This document shows, in pieces, positions 53,137 through 61,933 of a DNA stretch of 64,000 bases. A program made the translations under genes and the position numbers. The notes beneath the pieces are model-generated. The model had not been told where the DNA came from. It searched no databases and saw only the letters and a list, made by a program, of their open reading frames with translations. This DNA is from Chloroflexi bacterium HGW-Chloroflexi-10 (GTDB lineage Bacteria > Chloroflexota > Anaerolineae > Anaerolineales > Anaerolineaceae): positions 310,001-374,000 of the forward strand of contig PHBZ01000002.1 of NCBI GenBank assembly GCA_002840755.1. Reading direction: 5' to 3'. Positions within the stretch are counted from its first letter, which is position 1; each line of letters opens with the position of its first letter.

Positions 53137-55650
53137 ATGTTATCAGCCATAACAAAAATTATAAAATTTTTTGAATTGGAAATTGACCGAAACTTTGATA
53201 ACCGCTCCGTTTTTGGGGGATTGGGAAATTTTAGTCAAAGTTGGAAAAATGAGGCATCTGAGCAAGCAGTTTCCCAGGATATTGTAAGTCAGGTCTTTGA
53301 CAACCTGGAAAAATATCCAGCAATGGAAAAAGAACAACGCGCGGATGCAATTCACCGATTACTCCCTTTACTTCAAACTGAAAATAAAAACCTCAATCCC
53401 AAATCTTTTAATTCAACTCTAAAAAACAACCCGATTAATTCAAAAGCTGCAAATCCGAAACATTCGGGTTTAGCAAATAAAGAATTTTCTCTGAAAGATG
53501 AACTCACTTATCCCATTAAAGAAAACTGCTTAACATACCAAATACAGAATAACAAAATTCAAGGCGAGGAACTTGAACGAGTATTAAATAGCCCTGTTAT
53601 CAACTTATCATCAATTGGTGAAACACGCGCAAAAACTTTGGCAGAAATTGGAATAGAAACATTGCGAGATGTAATTTTTCATTTTCCAAGGAAATATGAT
53701 GATTACAGCCAGTTGAAAACCATCAACAAATTGAAATATAAAGAAAAAGTAACCGTTCTGGCAATCATTAAAAGTGCACATACTCGACCTTCAAAAAATG
53801 GAAAGGTTAAAATCACAGAAGTAATTGTTGAAGACGGTACCGGTTCACTACGGATTACTTTTTTTAACCAACCTTTTTTAGAAAAAAAATTGGCACCCGG
53901 TATTGAAATATTATTATCCGGAACAACTGATATGTATTTAGGTCGTTTTGTAATGAACAATCCTGAATGGGAATTAGCTGAGAATGATCCGATCTATGAA
54001 AGCGGAATAATCCCTTCATATCGTTCAACCCAAAATTTTAGTCAAAAACAAATCAGAAAATCTATAAGTCAGGCTATTTCATTTTGGGCTGGAAGATTAC
54101 CCGAGTGTTATCCAAATCGGATGCTTGAAGAAGCCGAATTAATGAATTTTTCCCAGGCGTTATACGAAATCCATATTCCTTCCAGTATGGAAAATTTAAA
54201 AAAAGCCAGAGAAAGACTTTCATTTGATGAAATATTCTTCCTGCAATTGGAAGTTTTGCAACAAAAAAAGAATTGGCAATCAGATACAGCCATAAAATAT
54301 GGCGTCGATGAACAATTTATATCGAAACTGGAACAAAACATTTCATTTGAGTTGACTTCTGCTCAAAAAAGATCCATTGCTGATATTCGCAATGATTTTG
54401 AACGAGGTATACCAATGAGTAGGTTGATCCAGGGCGATGTAGGTTCTGGAAAGACAATGGTAGCAGCATTTGGGATAGCTATCACAGCTGCGAATGGGTT
54501 TCAAACCGCATTAATGGCACCTACCAGCATCCTGGCAGAACAACACTATAAAAACATATTAAAATTTTTTGAGACAAATCAACTACTTTCTCCGAAAAAA
54601 ATTCGGTTATTGGTCGGAGATACGTCTGAGTCAGAAAAAGAAGATATTCGCAGAGGGCTAGAAAATGGAAACATTTTCGTAATCATTGGTACTCATGCGT
54701 TAATAGAAGCCCCCATTCAATTTAAAGCGCTCCAATTAGTAATCATAGATGAACAACACCGATTTGGCGTAGAACAACGCAAGAAGCTGAGGGAAAAAGG
54801 GCGTACGCCACATCTTTTAGCCATGTCAGCTACACCAATACCAAGATCATTAGCTTTAACTATTTATGGGGATATGGATCTTTCTGTAATAAACGAAATG
54901 CCGCCAGGGCGCCAACCAGTGGAAACATACATCGTTACACCCTTAGATAGGGAGCGTATATACCAAATCGTTCTTAAACAGATCGAAAGTGGCAGACAAG
55001 TTTTTTTCATCTTTCCACTTGTAGAATCCGATGATGAGGACCCGGAAAAAGAAGCAAAATCTGCCGTTAACCAACATGTGCACTTAAAACAAAAAGTTTT
55101 TCCTCAATTTGAAATCGGATTATTACATGGTCGTATGCGCCCTGATGAAAAAGAAGAAGTTATGCGCGGATTTCGTGATCAAAAATACCAGATATTGGTT
55201 TCAACCACTGTCGTTGAAGTAGGTGTGGATATTCCCAATGCTTCTGTTATGGTAATCGAAGGAGCTAATAGATTTGGCCTTGCACAATTGCATCAACTGC
55301 GCGGACGAGTGGGAAGAGGAATGCATAAATCCTATTGCCTCCTTATACCAGAAAATGAAGATGCGTTGGAAAATCAACGATTACTGGCTATGAGCGAATC
55401 AAATGACGGTTTCGTACTTGCAGAAAAAGATTTGGAGCAGCGTGGTCCAGGAAACTTCTTGGGCACAGATCAGTCTGGGTTTGGAGATTTGCGGTTGGCC
55501 AACATTATGAACACCAGATTGATTGAAAAAGCACGCTCATTTGCTGAGAAGGCTTTCCAATCTGAAGATAATATCCCAATATTTGAAAACAGCGATATGC
55601 AAACTTTATATCGCCATAATTGGAAAGAACCTATAGGAGATAATCAATAA
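53137..55650 (+). CDS. recG: ATP-dependent DNA helicase RecG, with N-terminal extension
   Basis: An 837-residue helicase that remodels stalled forks and branches. A typical RecG is about 690 residues; the extra 150 here come first and are low-complexity, mostly Asn/Lys/Ser-rich between residues 85 and 140. The wedge domain begins near 165 (LSSIGETRAKTLAEIGI), followed by OB strands, Walker A GDVGSGKT (about 434-441), DEQH, AMSATPIPRSLALT and the C-terminal TRG region LRGRVGRG and GPGNFLGTDQSG. Start is ATG at 53137; whether translation begins there or within the extension is not fixed by a strong ribosome site. Confidence 0.92.
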   Translation: MLSAITKIIKFFELEIDRNFDNRSVFGGLGNFSQSWKNEASEQAVSQDIVSQVFDNLEKYPAMEKEQRADAIHRLLPLLQTENKNLNPKSFNSTLKNNPINSKAANPKHSGLANKEFSLKDELTYPIKENCLTYQIQNNKIQGEELERVLNSPVINLSSIGETRAKTLAEIGIETLRDVIFHFPRKYDDYSQLKTINKLKYKEKVTVLAIIKSAHTRPSKNGKVKITEVIVEDGTGSLRITFFNQPFLEKKLAPGIEILLSGTTDMYLGRFVMNNPEWELAENDPIYESGIIPSYRSTQNFSQKQIRKSISQAISFWAGRLPECYPNRMLEEAELMNFSQALYEIHIPSSMENLKKARERLSFDEIFFLQLEVLQQKKNWQSDTAIKYGVDEQFISKLEQNISFELTSAQKRSIADIRNDFERGIPMSRLIQGDVGSGKTMVAAFGIAITAANGFQTALMAPTSILAEQHYKNILKFFETNQLLSPKKIRLLVGDTSESEKEDIRRGLENGNIFVIIGTHALIEAPIQFKALQLVIIDEQHRFGVEQRKKLREKGRTPHLLAMSATPIPRSLALTIYGDMDLSVINEMPPGRQPVETYIVTPLDRERIYQIVLKQIESGRQVFFIFPLVESDDEDPEKEAKSAVNQHVHLKQKVFPQFEIGLLHGRMRPDEKEEVMRGFRDQKYQILVSTTVVEVGVDIPNASVMVIEGANRFGLAQLHQLRGRVGRGMHKSYCLLIPENEDALENQRLLAMSESNDGFVLAEKDLEQRGPGNFLGTDQSGFGDLRLANIMNTRLIEKARSFAEKAFQSEDNIPIFENSDMQTLYRHNWKEPIGDNQ

Positions 55651-55651
55651 A

Positions 55652-56176
55652 ATGGTCAGAGCACTTTTTCCCGGCACTTTTGATCCAATTCACTTTGGTC
55701 ACATAGATATTGCTGAAAGAGCATCAAAACTCTTTCAGGAATTGGTGGTAGCGGTTTATGACAGACCTCTCAAAAATTTATTGTTATCCCCGGAAGAAAG
55801 GTTTTATCTTACCAAGAGTTCCCTTCAGCATATCCCCAATGTTAAGGTTGTGGGATATAGTGGTTTAACTGTAAAATTCGCTCAACAAATTGAAGCAAAA
55901 GTTCTGGTACGTGGATTACGTGTATTTTCTGATTTTGAACACGAGTTCCGTATGGCATTAACCAATCATCATTTAGCACCTGACATCGAAATGGTGGCAT
56001 TAATCACCAGCGAAAAACACACATTTCTATCTTCAACGACTGTTAGGGAAGTAGCCTCTTTGGGTGGGGATACTTCCATGATGGTACCACCCCATGTCCG
56101 CGAGGTATTAGTAAAACGTTTTTTTGAACTGGGCGAAAACCAAAGCGTGGTACCATTGACGTATCTTTTAGATTAG
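55652..56176 (+). CDS. coaD: Phosphopantetheine adenylyltransferase
   Basis: A 174-residue enzyme in CoA synthesis: ATP + 4'-phosphopantetheine to dephospho-CoA. ALFPGTFDPIHFGHIDI (HxGH), VVAVYDRPLKNLLLSPEER, LVRGLRVFSDFEHEFRM and FLSSTTVREVASLGGD are diagnostic. It starts one base after the recG stop. The CoA-type Nudix at 5117 would hydrolyse the same end product. Confidence 0.95.
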   Translation: MVRALFPGTFDPIHFGHIDIAERASKLFQELVVAVYDRPLKNLLLSPEERFYLTKSSLQHIPNVKVVGYSGLTVKFAQQIEAKVLVRGLRVFSDFEHEFRMALTNHHLAPDIEMVALITSEKHTFLSSTTVREVASLGGDTSMMVPPHVREVLVKRFFELGENQSVVPLTYLLD

Positions 56177-56227
56177 ATGGCTCATTTCTTGCAACAAAAG
56201 GAACTGCGATAAATACTGGAGGATTCT

Positions 56228-56710
56228 ATGGATATTTTGCATCTTGTTGATCGGTTGGAAGAACTTTTTGATGAAAGCAGACCTTTACCTGTTTTTCACA
56301 AAGTAGTGGTTGATGAAGAAAAAATGCTTAGCATCATCGATCAAATGCGAGTATCTATTCCGGAAGAAATAAAAAAAGCCCAACAAATCATGGCTCAAAA
56401 AGATCGTATTTTAGCGCAGGCGCAAGAAGAAGCCAACCGAACTTTACAACTTGCTCGTGAAAAAGCCGATCAATTGGTTGAAAAAGATGCAATAATTCAG
56501 AGTGCCCAAACCCGTGCCACGCAAATTATCGAACAATCTAGAAGAGAAGTAGATGTCGTCCGAAAAGACGCTGATCACTATGTCATTTCTACATTGGGTG
56601 ATCTGGAACATGAATTAGATCGTATCCTCACGCAGGTTCGGAATGGTATTCGTAGTTTACGTTCCGAAACCGGATTAAATATGAACCAAAATCAGGAAGA
56701 TGAACAATAA
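56228..56710 (+). CDS. Coiled-coil protein downstream of coaD
   Basis: A 160-residue, soluble, charged protein. An N-terminal segment (1-45: MDILHLVDRLEELFDESRPLP) is followed by about 80 residues of helix rich in Gln/Ala/Glu (KAQQIMAQKDRILAQAQEEA), resembling DivIVA or ATP synthase b-subunit-like coils, and a final helix with HELDRILTQVRNG. I place it as a family commonly found beside coaD, but the function is unknown. It ends in the terminator. Ribosome site GGAGG before ATG. Confidence 0.78.
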   Translation: MDILHLVDRLEELFDESRPLPVFHKVVVDEEKMLSIIDQMRVSIPEEIKKAQQIMAQKDRILAQAQEEANRTLQLAREKADQLVEKDAIIQSAQTRATQIIEQSRREVDVVRKDADHYVISTLGDLEHELDRILTQVRNGIRSLRSETGLNMNQNQEDEQ

Positions 56711-56731
56711 ATCGGCTTTCGCCGATTTATT
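56706..56731. terminator. Bidirectional hairpin between the coiled-coil gene and lon
   Basis: AATAAATCGGC, loop TTTC, GCCGATTTATT: an 11-bp perfect stem, covering the stop codon of the plus-strand gene and 3 bp from the lon stop. The A/T ends of the stem supply the U tract on each strand. Confidence 0.75.
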
Positions 56732-56733
56732 TC

Positions 56734-59196
56734 CTATTCTTCACCACTCACAACTTCATCATTTCCTGGCACGGTCTCTGGTGGAAGTAATGCTATATCC
56801 ACTACTTCATCCATATGACTAACTGGAATGATTTTAAGCGATGAGCGCACTTTTTTATTTAATTCCACCAGATCTTTTTCATTTTTCTTAGGAATGATAA
56901 TTGTGGTAATACCAGCTCGGTGAGCTGCTAAGATCTTTTCTTGCACACCGCCAACAGGCAAAACACGTCCACGCAATGTAATCTCGCCTGTCATGGCAAC
57001 TTCCTTGTGCACGCGGCGATCCGTAAAAGCAGAAATGATGGCGCAGGCAATTGTAATACCAGCGCTCGGTCCATCCTTTGGAATTCCACCTTCCGGAATG
57101 TGGATATGCACATCAACATTTTCAAAAGACTCCGGGTCAATTTCAAATTGTTTTGCTCTGGATTTCATATACGAAAGAGCTGCGTGAGCAGATTCTTGCA
57201 TCACATCTCCAATTTGCCCGGTAATCTGCAAATTTCCCTTTCCATCCAAAACCAGAACCTCAACCGGCATGATATCACCACCATTCTCAGTCCAGGCTAA
57301 CGCGGTGGCAACTCCAAACTCATCTTCTTTTTCAGCTTCCATATCAAAATATTCTTGAGGACCCAAAAATTTTTCAAGTGCTGCTGGTTCAATCCGTGTA
57401 GGGTAAGATTTTCCTTCTGTAATAAGGCGGGCAATTTTTCTGCATATTTTTCCGATTTCCCGCTCCAAATTACGAACTCCTGCTTCATAGGTATAATGAC
57501 GAATTGTTTGACGGATTGTACTTTCAGTAAAAGTAAGCTGAATATTATCAATTCCTGTTTCATGCATTTGGCGGGGGATTAAAAATTGCTTAGCAATCGC
57601 CACTTTTTCTTCTTCCAGATAGCTTGTAAATTCAATTACTTCCATCCGGTCCAATAATGCCGATGGAATGGTCATCAATGAATTTGCTGTTGTAATAAAC
57701 AAAACTTTAGATAGATCATAATCAACTTCCAGATAATGGTCAGAATACTCAGAATTTTGCTCAGGGTCCAAAACTTCCAACAAAGCAGCAGCAGGATCAC
57801 CACGAAAATCAGCTCCTAATTTATCAATTTCATCCAACATAAAAAGAGGATTTATCGTACCTGCCTTTTTCATAGTTTGAAGAATTCGTCCAGGCAATGC
57901 ACCTATATATGTGCGTCGGTGACCACGAATCTCAGCTTCATCACGAACACCTCCCAAAGAAACCCTAACAAATTTCTTTCCTAAAGCTTCCGCAATAGAT
58001 CTGCCTAACGATGTCTTTCCAGTGCCTGGCGCTCCCACAAAACATAAGATTGGTTGGCGTGCATCGACAGGTTTTAATTTTTGAACTGCAATAAATTCGA
58101 GTATTCGGTCTTTTACTTTTCCCAAACCATAATGATTTTTTTCAAGAACTGTATTGGCATGTTCTACATCCAGATTATCATCAGTTCTCTCGGTCCAAGG
58201 CAAATCCATAATCCAATCAAGATAAGACCTGATTATGCCTGTCTCTGGAGCCATAGGTGGCATTTGTGTTAATCTGTCGGCTTCTTTCTTAGCAACAACC
58301 TTAACTTCGTTTGGCAATCCGCGTTTTTCAATTTTTTCACGAAGTTCAGATACCTCTGAAAGAAATAAATCGGTATCTCCCAATTCAACTTGGATTGCTT
58401 TCATTTGTTCACGCAAATAGTATTCTCGTTGAGAACGGTCAACCTCGCTCTGGACCTTAGATTGTATCTCGTCTTCCAATTGAAGAACATCCAATTCCTG
58501 TGCCAGTAATCCGTTAATCGTTCGCAGTCGTTCTTTCGCATCAATACTTTGTAATAATTTTTGCCTGTCAGGTAAGCTAAAAGAAACTGCTGAAGCAATC
58601 ATATCTGAAAGCCAACCAGTGTCTTGAATGTTTAAGGCATACAAATGGGCTTCATCTGGCAAACTTCGATCTAACTGCACACATCGTTCAAATAAATCAC
58701 GCGTGGTTCTCATCAACGCTTTGGTATGCCTATCTTGCGTCCCCTCATCATAGACAATCTTCGCTCTAACCTTAAAGTATGGGTCCTCCTGTGTAATACC
58801 CAATACCTCCACCCTGCGGCGTCCTTGAATCAAAGCAGAATGGTTGCCGTCAGGCATGGATAATAAACGCCCTACAGCTACTTCAGTTCCGATGGGTAAA
58901 AAGTCGGCAAATGTAAGAATATCACTTTCCGGCTCAGCTAAGTAAATGGCAATAACGGTTTCAAAATTATATTGTGCTGCTTGAATGGCGTTATGATTGG
59001 CCCCGGGAGTGACAAAAATTGGAGTGACCATTTTAGGAAATATAATTAAATCACGCATTACAATAGCAGCACATTCAATCTCTCCATTTTCATTCGGCGT
59101 CATATCCGAGATTTGATACAACTCTTCTGTTCTTTGCTGAAAACCAGTTGGGAAATCATCGTGAGGTTGACTGGGAAACCAGTTCGAGTTTGACAT
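56734..59196 (-). CDS. lon: Lon ATP-dependent protease
   Basis: An 820-residue LonA protease. N-terminal substrate domain (about 45-245: [18 protein letters not shown]), coiled segment, AAA+ module with Walker [10 protein letters not shown] (about 382-390), Walker [11 protein letters not shown] and Arg finger region, then the protease domain with catalytic Ser in [10 protein letters not shown] and Lys in [15 protein letters not shown]. An unusual 45-residue lead-in ([17 protein letters not shown]) precedes the first strand. It degrades misfolded and regulatory proteins in the cytoplasm. Starts 16 bp after the folC stop, with GAAAGG upstream. Confidence 0.97.
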   Translation of the reverse strand: MSNSNWFPSQPHDDFPTGFQQRTEELYQISDMTPNENGEIECAAIVMRDLIIFPKMVTPIFVTPGANHNAIQAAQYNFETVIAIYLAEPESDILTFADFLPIGTEVAVGRLLSMPDGNHSALIQGRRRVEVLGITQEDPYFKVRAKIVYDEGTQDRHTKALMRTTRDLFERCVQLDRSLPDEAHLYALNIQDTGWLSDMIASAVSFSLPDRQKLLQSIDAKERLRTINGLLAQELDVLQLEDEIQSKVQSEVDRSQREYYLREQMKAIQVELGDTDLFLSEVSELREKIEKRGLPNEVKVVAKKEADRLTQMPPMAPETGIIRSYLDWIMDLPWTERTDDNLDVEHANTVLEKNHYGLGKVKDRILEFIAVQKLKPVDARQPILCFVGAPGTGKTSLGRSIAEALGKKFVRVSLGGVRDEAEIRGHRRTYIGALPGRILQTMKKAGTINPLFMLDEIDKLGADFRGDPAAALLEVLDPEQNSEYSDHYLEVDYDLSKVLFITTANSLMTIPSALLDRMEVIEFTSYLEEEKVAIAKQFLIPRQMHETGIDNIQLTFTESTIRQTIRHYTYEAGVRNLEREIGKICRKIARLITEGKSYPTRIEPAALEKFLGPQEYFDMEAEKEDEFGVATALAWTENGGDIMPVEVLVLDGKGNLQITGQIGDVMQESAHAALSYMKSRAKQFEIDPESFENVDVHIHIPEGGIPKDGPSAGITIACAIISAFTDRRVHKEVAMTGEITLRGRVLPVGGVQEKILAAHRAGITTIIIPKKNEKDLVELNKKVRSSLKIIPVSHMDEVVDIALLPPETVPGNDEVVSGEE

Positions 59197-59212
59197 AAAA
59201 AACCTTTCTTTA

Positions 59213-60598
59213 TTAAGAAATGTCTGAGGAAATCTGTTTTGAAAACCAGATATCCCGCATTCCGGCAGCTACAAATATACTACCAGTTACCAGAATCACC
59301 CAATCATTTTCTGCCAAACGAAATGCCTCTGCAAATGCTTCTTCCAATGATTGTGTGGAGACGCATTTCACCCCGAACTGAAATGCTACTTTTTCTAACA
59401 ATTCAGGCGCTATAGCGCGTGGATGTACGGATTTTGTTGCAATCGCTAAATGTGTTCTTGGTAATAATTCTGCAAATATCCCATCTATATCTTTATCTTC
59501 AGACGCCCCAATTACTAAAATTAAGGGACGCCCCGGGAAATAATCATCAACTGTCTGGCGCAACCGTAACGCAGATTCCCTGTTATGCGCTGAATCAATC
59601 AAAAAAAACGGTTGACGCCCCAAAATTTCAAATCTACCTGGCCAGCTTACTTTCGAAAAACCATCGAAAATTTCATTATTTGAAATTACATAACCCTCTT
59701 GGTTCAATACTTGTATAACCGCATAAGCTGTTGCTGCGTTTTGAATTTGATGAAATCCTAAAAGAGGGATTTGAAATTGCATAGGTTTCCAGTTGGTTTC
59801 CCCCTTTTGTTCAATAAATTTCCTCATTATCGCCATGTCCTCTTTTGGCCAGAGAACAAAGCGTTGCCAATCCAGGGAATGTTCTGCCTCAGAATAAAAG
59901 TAATCTTTTCCTACCTCAATTAATCGGGCACTTCTTTTGTCTGATATTTCCAGAAGTACTTTCCTGGCTTCTTCTTTTTGCGGTGCAATTATTACTGGAC
60001 AATCACTTTTTATGATTCCACCTTTCTCGAAGGCAATTTCAGCCAATGTATTCCCTAATACATTGGTATGGTCAAGAGACAAATTTGTTATAACCGATAC
60101 AACCGGATCTACAATATTAGTAGCATCTAACCGGCCGCCTAATCCAACTTCGACCACAGCGATATCAACATTTGTCCGTTGGAAATACAGAAAAGCCAAT
60201 GCCGTCGTCAATTCAAAAGTAGTTATCCCTTCAACCTGGGGAATAAATAATTTCATCTCATCCACAAGATCCACCAATATTTGATGAGGGATTGGTTGGA
60301 AGTTTACCTGAATTCGTTCAGCGTAATCATGTAAATGAGGCGAAGTATAAAATCCAACATTTTTATTATTTTCCCGCAAAATACTTGCAATCATTGCAGA
60401 TGTTGAACCTTTTCCCTTAGTACCAGCTACATGAATAATTGGATATGCTTTTTGGGGATCGCCCAACATTTGCATGAATCGAAACATCCGATCCAAATTG
60501 AATTTTTCAGGTAGATTCCTAAGATTTCTAGTCAGACTATAATCGATAAAAGAATATAAAAAATCCAGTGTTTCTTGATACTGCACTGTAATGTCCAT
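59213..60598 (-). CDS. folC: Dihydrofolate/folylpolyglutamate synthase
   Basis: A 461-residue Mur-ligase-like enzyme that adds glutamate to folate. HVAGTKGKGSTSAMIASIL is the P-loop; VVEVGLGGRLDATNIVDP, TNLSLDHTNVLGNTLAEIAFEKGGIIK and SAHNRESALRLRQTV are family signatures. It may have both activities; the sequence does not decide. It is the first gene of a folC-lon operon, with AAAGGA before the ATG. An additional 16 residues before the conserved part are usual. Confidence 0.93.
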   Translation of the reverse strand: MDITVQYQETLDFLYSFIDYSLTRNLRNLPEKFNLDRMFRFMQMLGDPQKAYPIIHVAGTKGKGSTSAMIASILRENNKNVGFYTSPHLHDYAERIQVNFQPIPHQILVDLVDEMKLFIPQVEGITTFELTTALAFLYFQRTNVDIAVVEVGLGGRLDATNIVDPVVSVITNLSLDHTNVLGNTLAEIAFEKGGIIKSDCPVIIAPQKEEARKVLLEISDKRSARLIEVGKDYFYSEAEHSLDWQRFVLWPKEDMAIMRKFIEQKGETNWKPMQFQIPLLGFHQIQNAATAYAVIQVLNQEGYVISNNEIFDGFSKVSWPGRFEILGRQPFFLIDSAHNRESALRLRQTVDDYFPGRPLILVIGASEDKDIDGIFAELLPRTHLAIATKSVHPRAIAPELLEKVAFQFGVKCVSTQSLEEAFAEAFRLAENDWVILVTGSIFVAAGMRDIWFSKQISSDIS

Positions 60599-60629
60599 GT
60601 TTAAAATCCTTTTTTAAGATGAGATAGGC

Positions 60630-60658
60630 ATTTTACCCAAGCGGGTATCTTTATGCAA
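60630..60658 (-). promoter_or_regulatory. Predicted promoter of the folC-lon operon
   Basis: TTGCAT (60658-60653), 17-nt spacer and TAAAAT (60635-60630), minus strand. The spacer holds a small inverted repeat, ACCC-AAGC-GGGT. Leader about 25 nt. Confidence 0.6.
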
Positions 60659-60725
60659 GATAAAATCTCCTTTTGAGTTTATTGTCTTTGATTGACTTTT
60701 TTCTATAGATTGATAAATTAAGGAT

Positions 60726-61010
60726 ATGGCAGTCATTATCATCCAAATAAAATTATATCTCCCTGAAGTACATTCATTGAAGGAAAAACGCAGTGTATTA
60801 AAATCTTTGCTATCGAAAATCCATCAGCGGTATAACGCATCCTGTGCAGAACTTGATTATATGGATCTTTGGCAAACTTCAAAAGTCGGATTTGCTTTGA
60901 TTAGCAATGATTACAAGGTTTTACAATCTTCATCCGAAAAGATCAAACTATTCATGGCGCATGAATTTCCTGGATTAGTTATTGTAGAAGAAGATATCGA
61001 ATTTTTCTAA
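60726..61010 (+). CDS. DUF503 (YlxP-like) protein
   Basis: A 94-residue protein: IIIQIKLYLPEVHSLKEKRSVLKSLLSKI, then ISNDYKVLQSSSEKIKLF, typical of DUF503. In Firmicutes ylxP lies with infB and rbfA and its role is unclear. It has a ferredoxin-like fold. A candidate promoter (TTGTCT, 16 nt, TATAGA at 60704-60709) lies just upstream. The SDR gene follows after 11 bp. Confidence 0.85.
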   Translation: MAVIIIQIKLYLPEVHSLKEKRSVLKSLLSKIHQRYNASCAELDYMDLWQTSKVGFALISNDYKVLQSSSEKIKLFMAHEFPGLVIVEEDIEFF

Positions 61011-61021
61011 GGAGAGAAAAC

Positions 61022-61813
61022 ATGGATCTAAATTTAAAAGGCAAAATCGCCGCAGTAATGGGTTCTAGTAAAGGTCTTGGCTTTGAAGCTGCCAGATTTT
61101 TATTGATGGATGATGCAACAGTGATCATTAATAGTCGAAATGAAGTAAACTTGGCGCTTGCCAGGAAAAAATTAGAAACCGAAAATGGCAAAAATATTTA
61201 TTCAATAGTGGGTGATGTAACAAAACCCGAGTTTGCCAACTATTTTGCCGAAGAAATCGGTCGTCAATTTCTTCATTTGGATATCTTGATCACCAATGCT
61301 GGTGGCCCACCTCCCGCACCATTTGAATCCATCACCGATGATATCTGGTACGAGGCGATTGAATCCTCTTTCCTTAGCCATGTAAGAATGATACGAGCTT
61401 GTTTACCCTTGCTAAGAAAATCCGAAACAGCCAGTGTGTTAACTATAACTTCCTATTCTGTTAAACAACCCATTCCTAACCTTGTTTTATCGAATGCGAT
61501 ACGATCAGCAACTATTGGATTAACAAAAACACTGGCTTTGGAATTGGGAAAAGATGGAATTCGCTTTAACTCTATCTTGCCGGGTTGGACAAAAACGGAG
61601 CGTGTAAATGATTTAATGAATTCCAGAGCCGAGAAAAATGCAACATCGACCGAGGAAGAACTGGCAAAACAAGCCGCAGAAAGCCCACTTGGTCGTTTGG
61701 CAGAACCGGAAGAATTTGCCAAAGTCGCAGTATTTTTAGCGTCACCTGCTGCATCTTATCTGACCGGCACTATGTTATCTGTGGATGGTGGCATGGTTAA
61801 AGGTGTTTTTTAA
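61022..61813 (+). CDS. Short-chain dehydrogenase/reductase with altered active-site motif
   Basis: A 263-residue classical SDR fold: VMGSSKGLGFEAA (cofactor binding, 12-24), NAGGPPPAPFESIT (92-105), TITSYS (catalytic Ser region, 141-146) and PGWTKTERV. Where classical SDRs have YxxxK, this sequence reads SNAIR (157-161), so Tyr and Lys are replaced by Ser and Arg by my alignment. It resembles FabG-like or 3-oxoacyl reductase relatives with a divergent catalytic centre; the substrate is unknown. A strong GGAGAG precedes the ATG. Confidence 0.82.
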   Translation: MDLNLKGKIAAVMGSSKGLGFEAARFLLMDDATVIINSRNEVNLALARKKLETENGKNIYSIVGDVTKPEFANYFAEEIGRQFLHLDILITNAGGPPPAPFESITDDIWYEAIESSFLSHVRMIRACLPLLRKSETASVLTITSYSVKQPIPNLVLSNAIRSATIGLTKTLALELGKDGIRFNSILPGWTKTERVNDLMNSRAEKNATSTEEELAKQAAESPLGRLAEPEEFAKVAVFLASPAASYLTGTMLSVDGGMVKGVF

Positions 61814-61838
61814 GCAGTTTATATATTTCGATAAAATA

Positions 61839-61855
61839 ACCTGAAATAATCAGGT
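61839..61855. other. Small hairpin after the SDR gene
   Basis: ACCTGA, loop AATAA, TCAGGT: a 6-bp stem in the 120-bp gap before the radical-SAM gene, without a T tract. It may be a weak terminator or a chance palindrome. Nothing else is seen in this gap except the AAGGAG ribosome site of the next gene. Confidence 0.3.
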
Positions 61856-61933
61856 ACAATTCATTTCGATCCGGCCAAAGTAAGTCTCGCCGGTTTACGT
61901 TGTTTTAATTACCGGTAACTAAGGAGAAAATTC

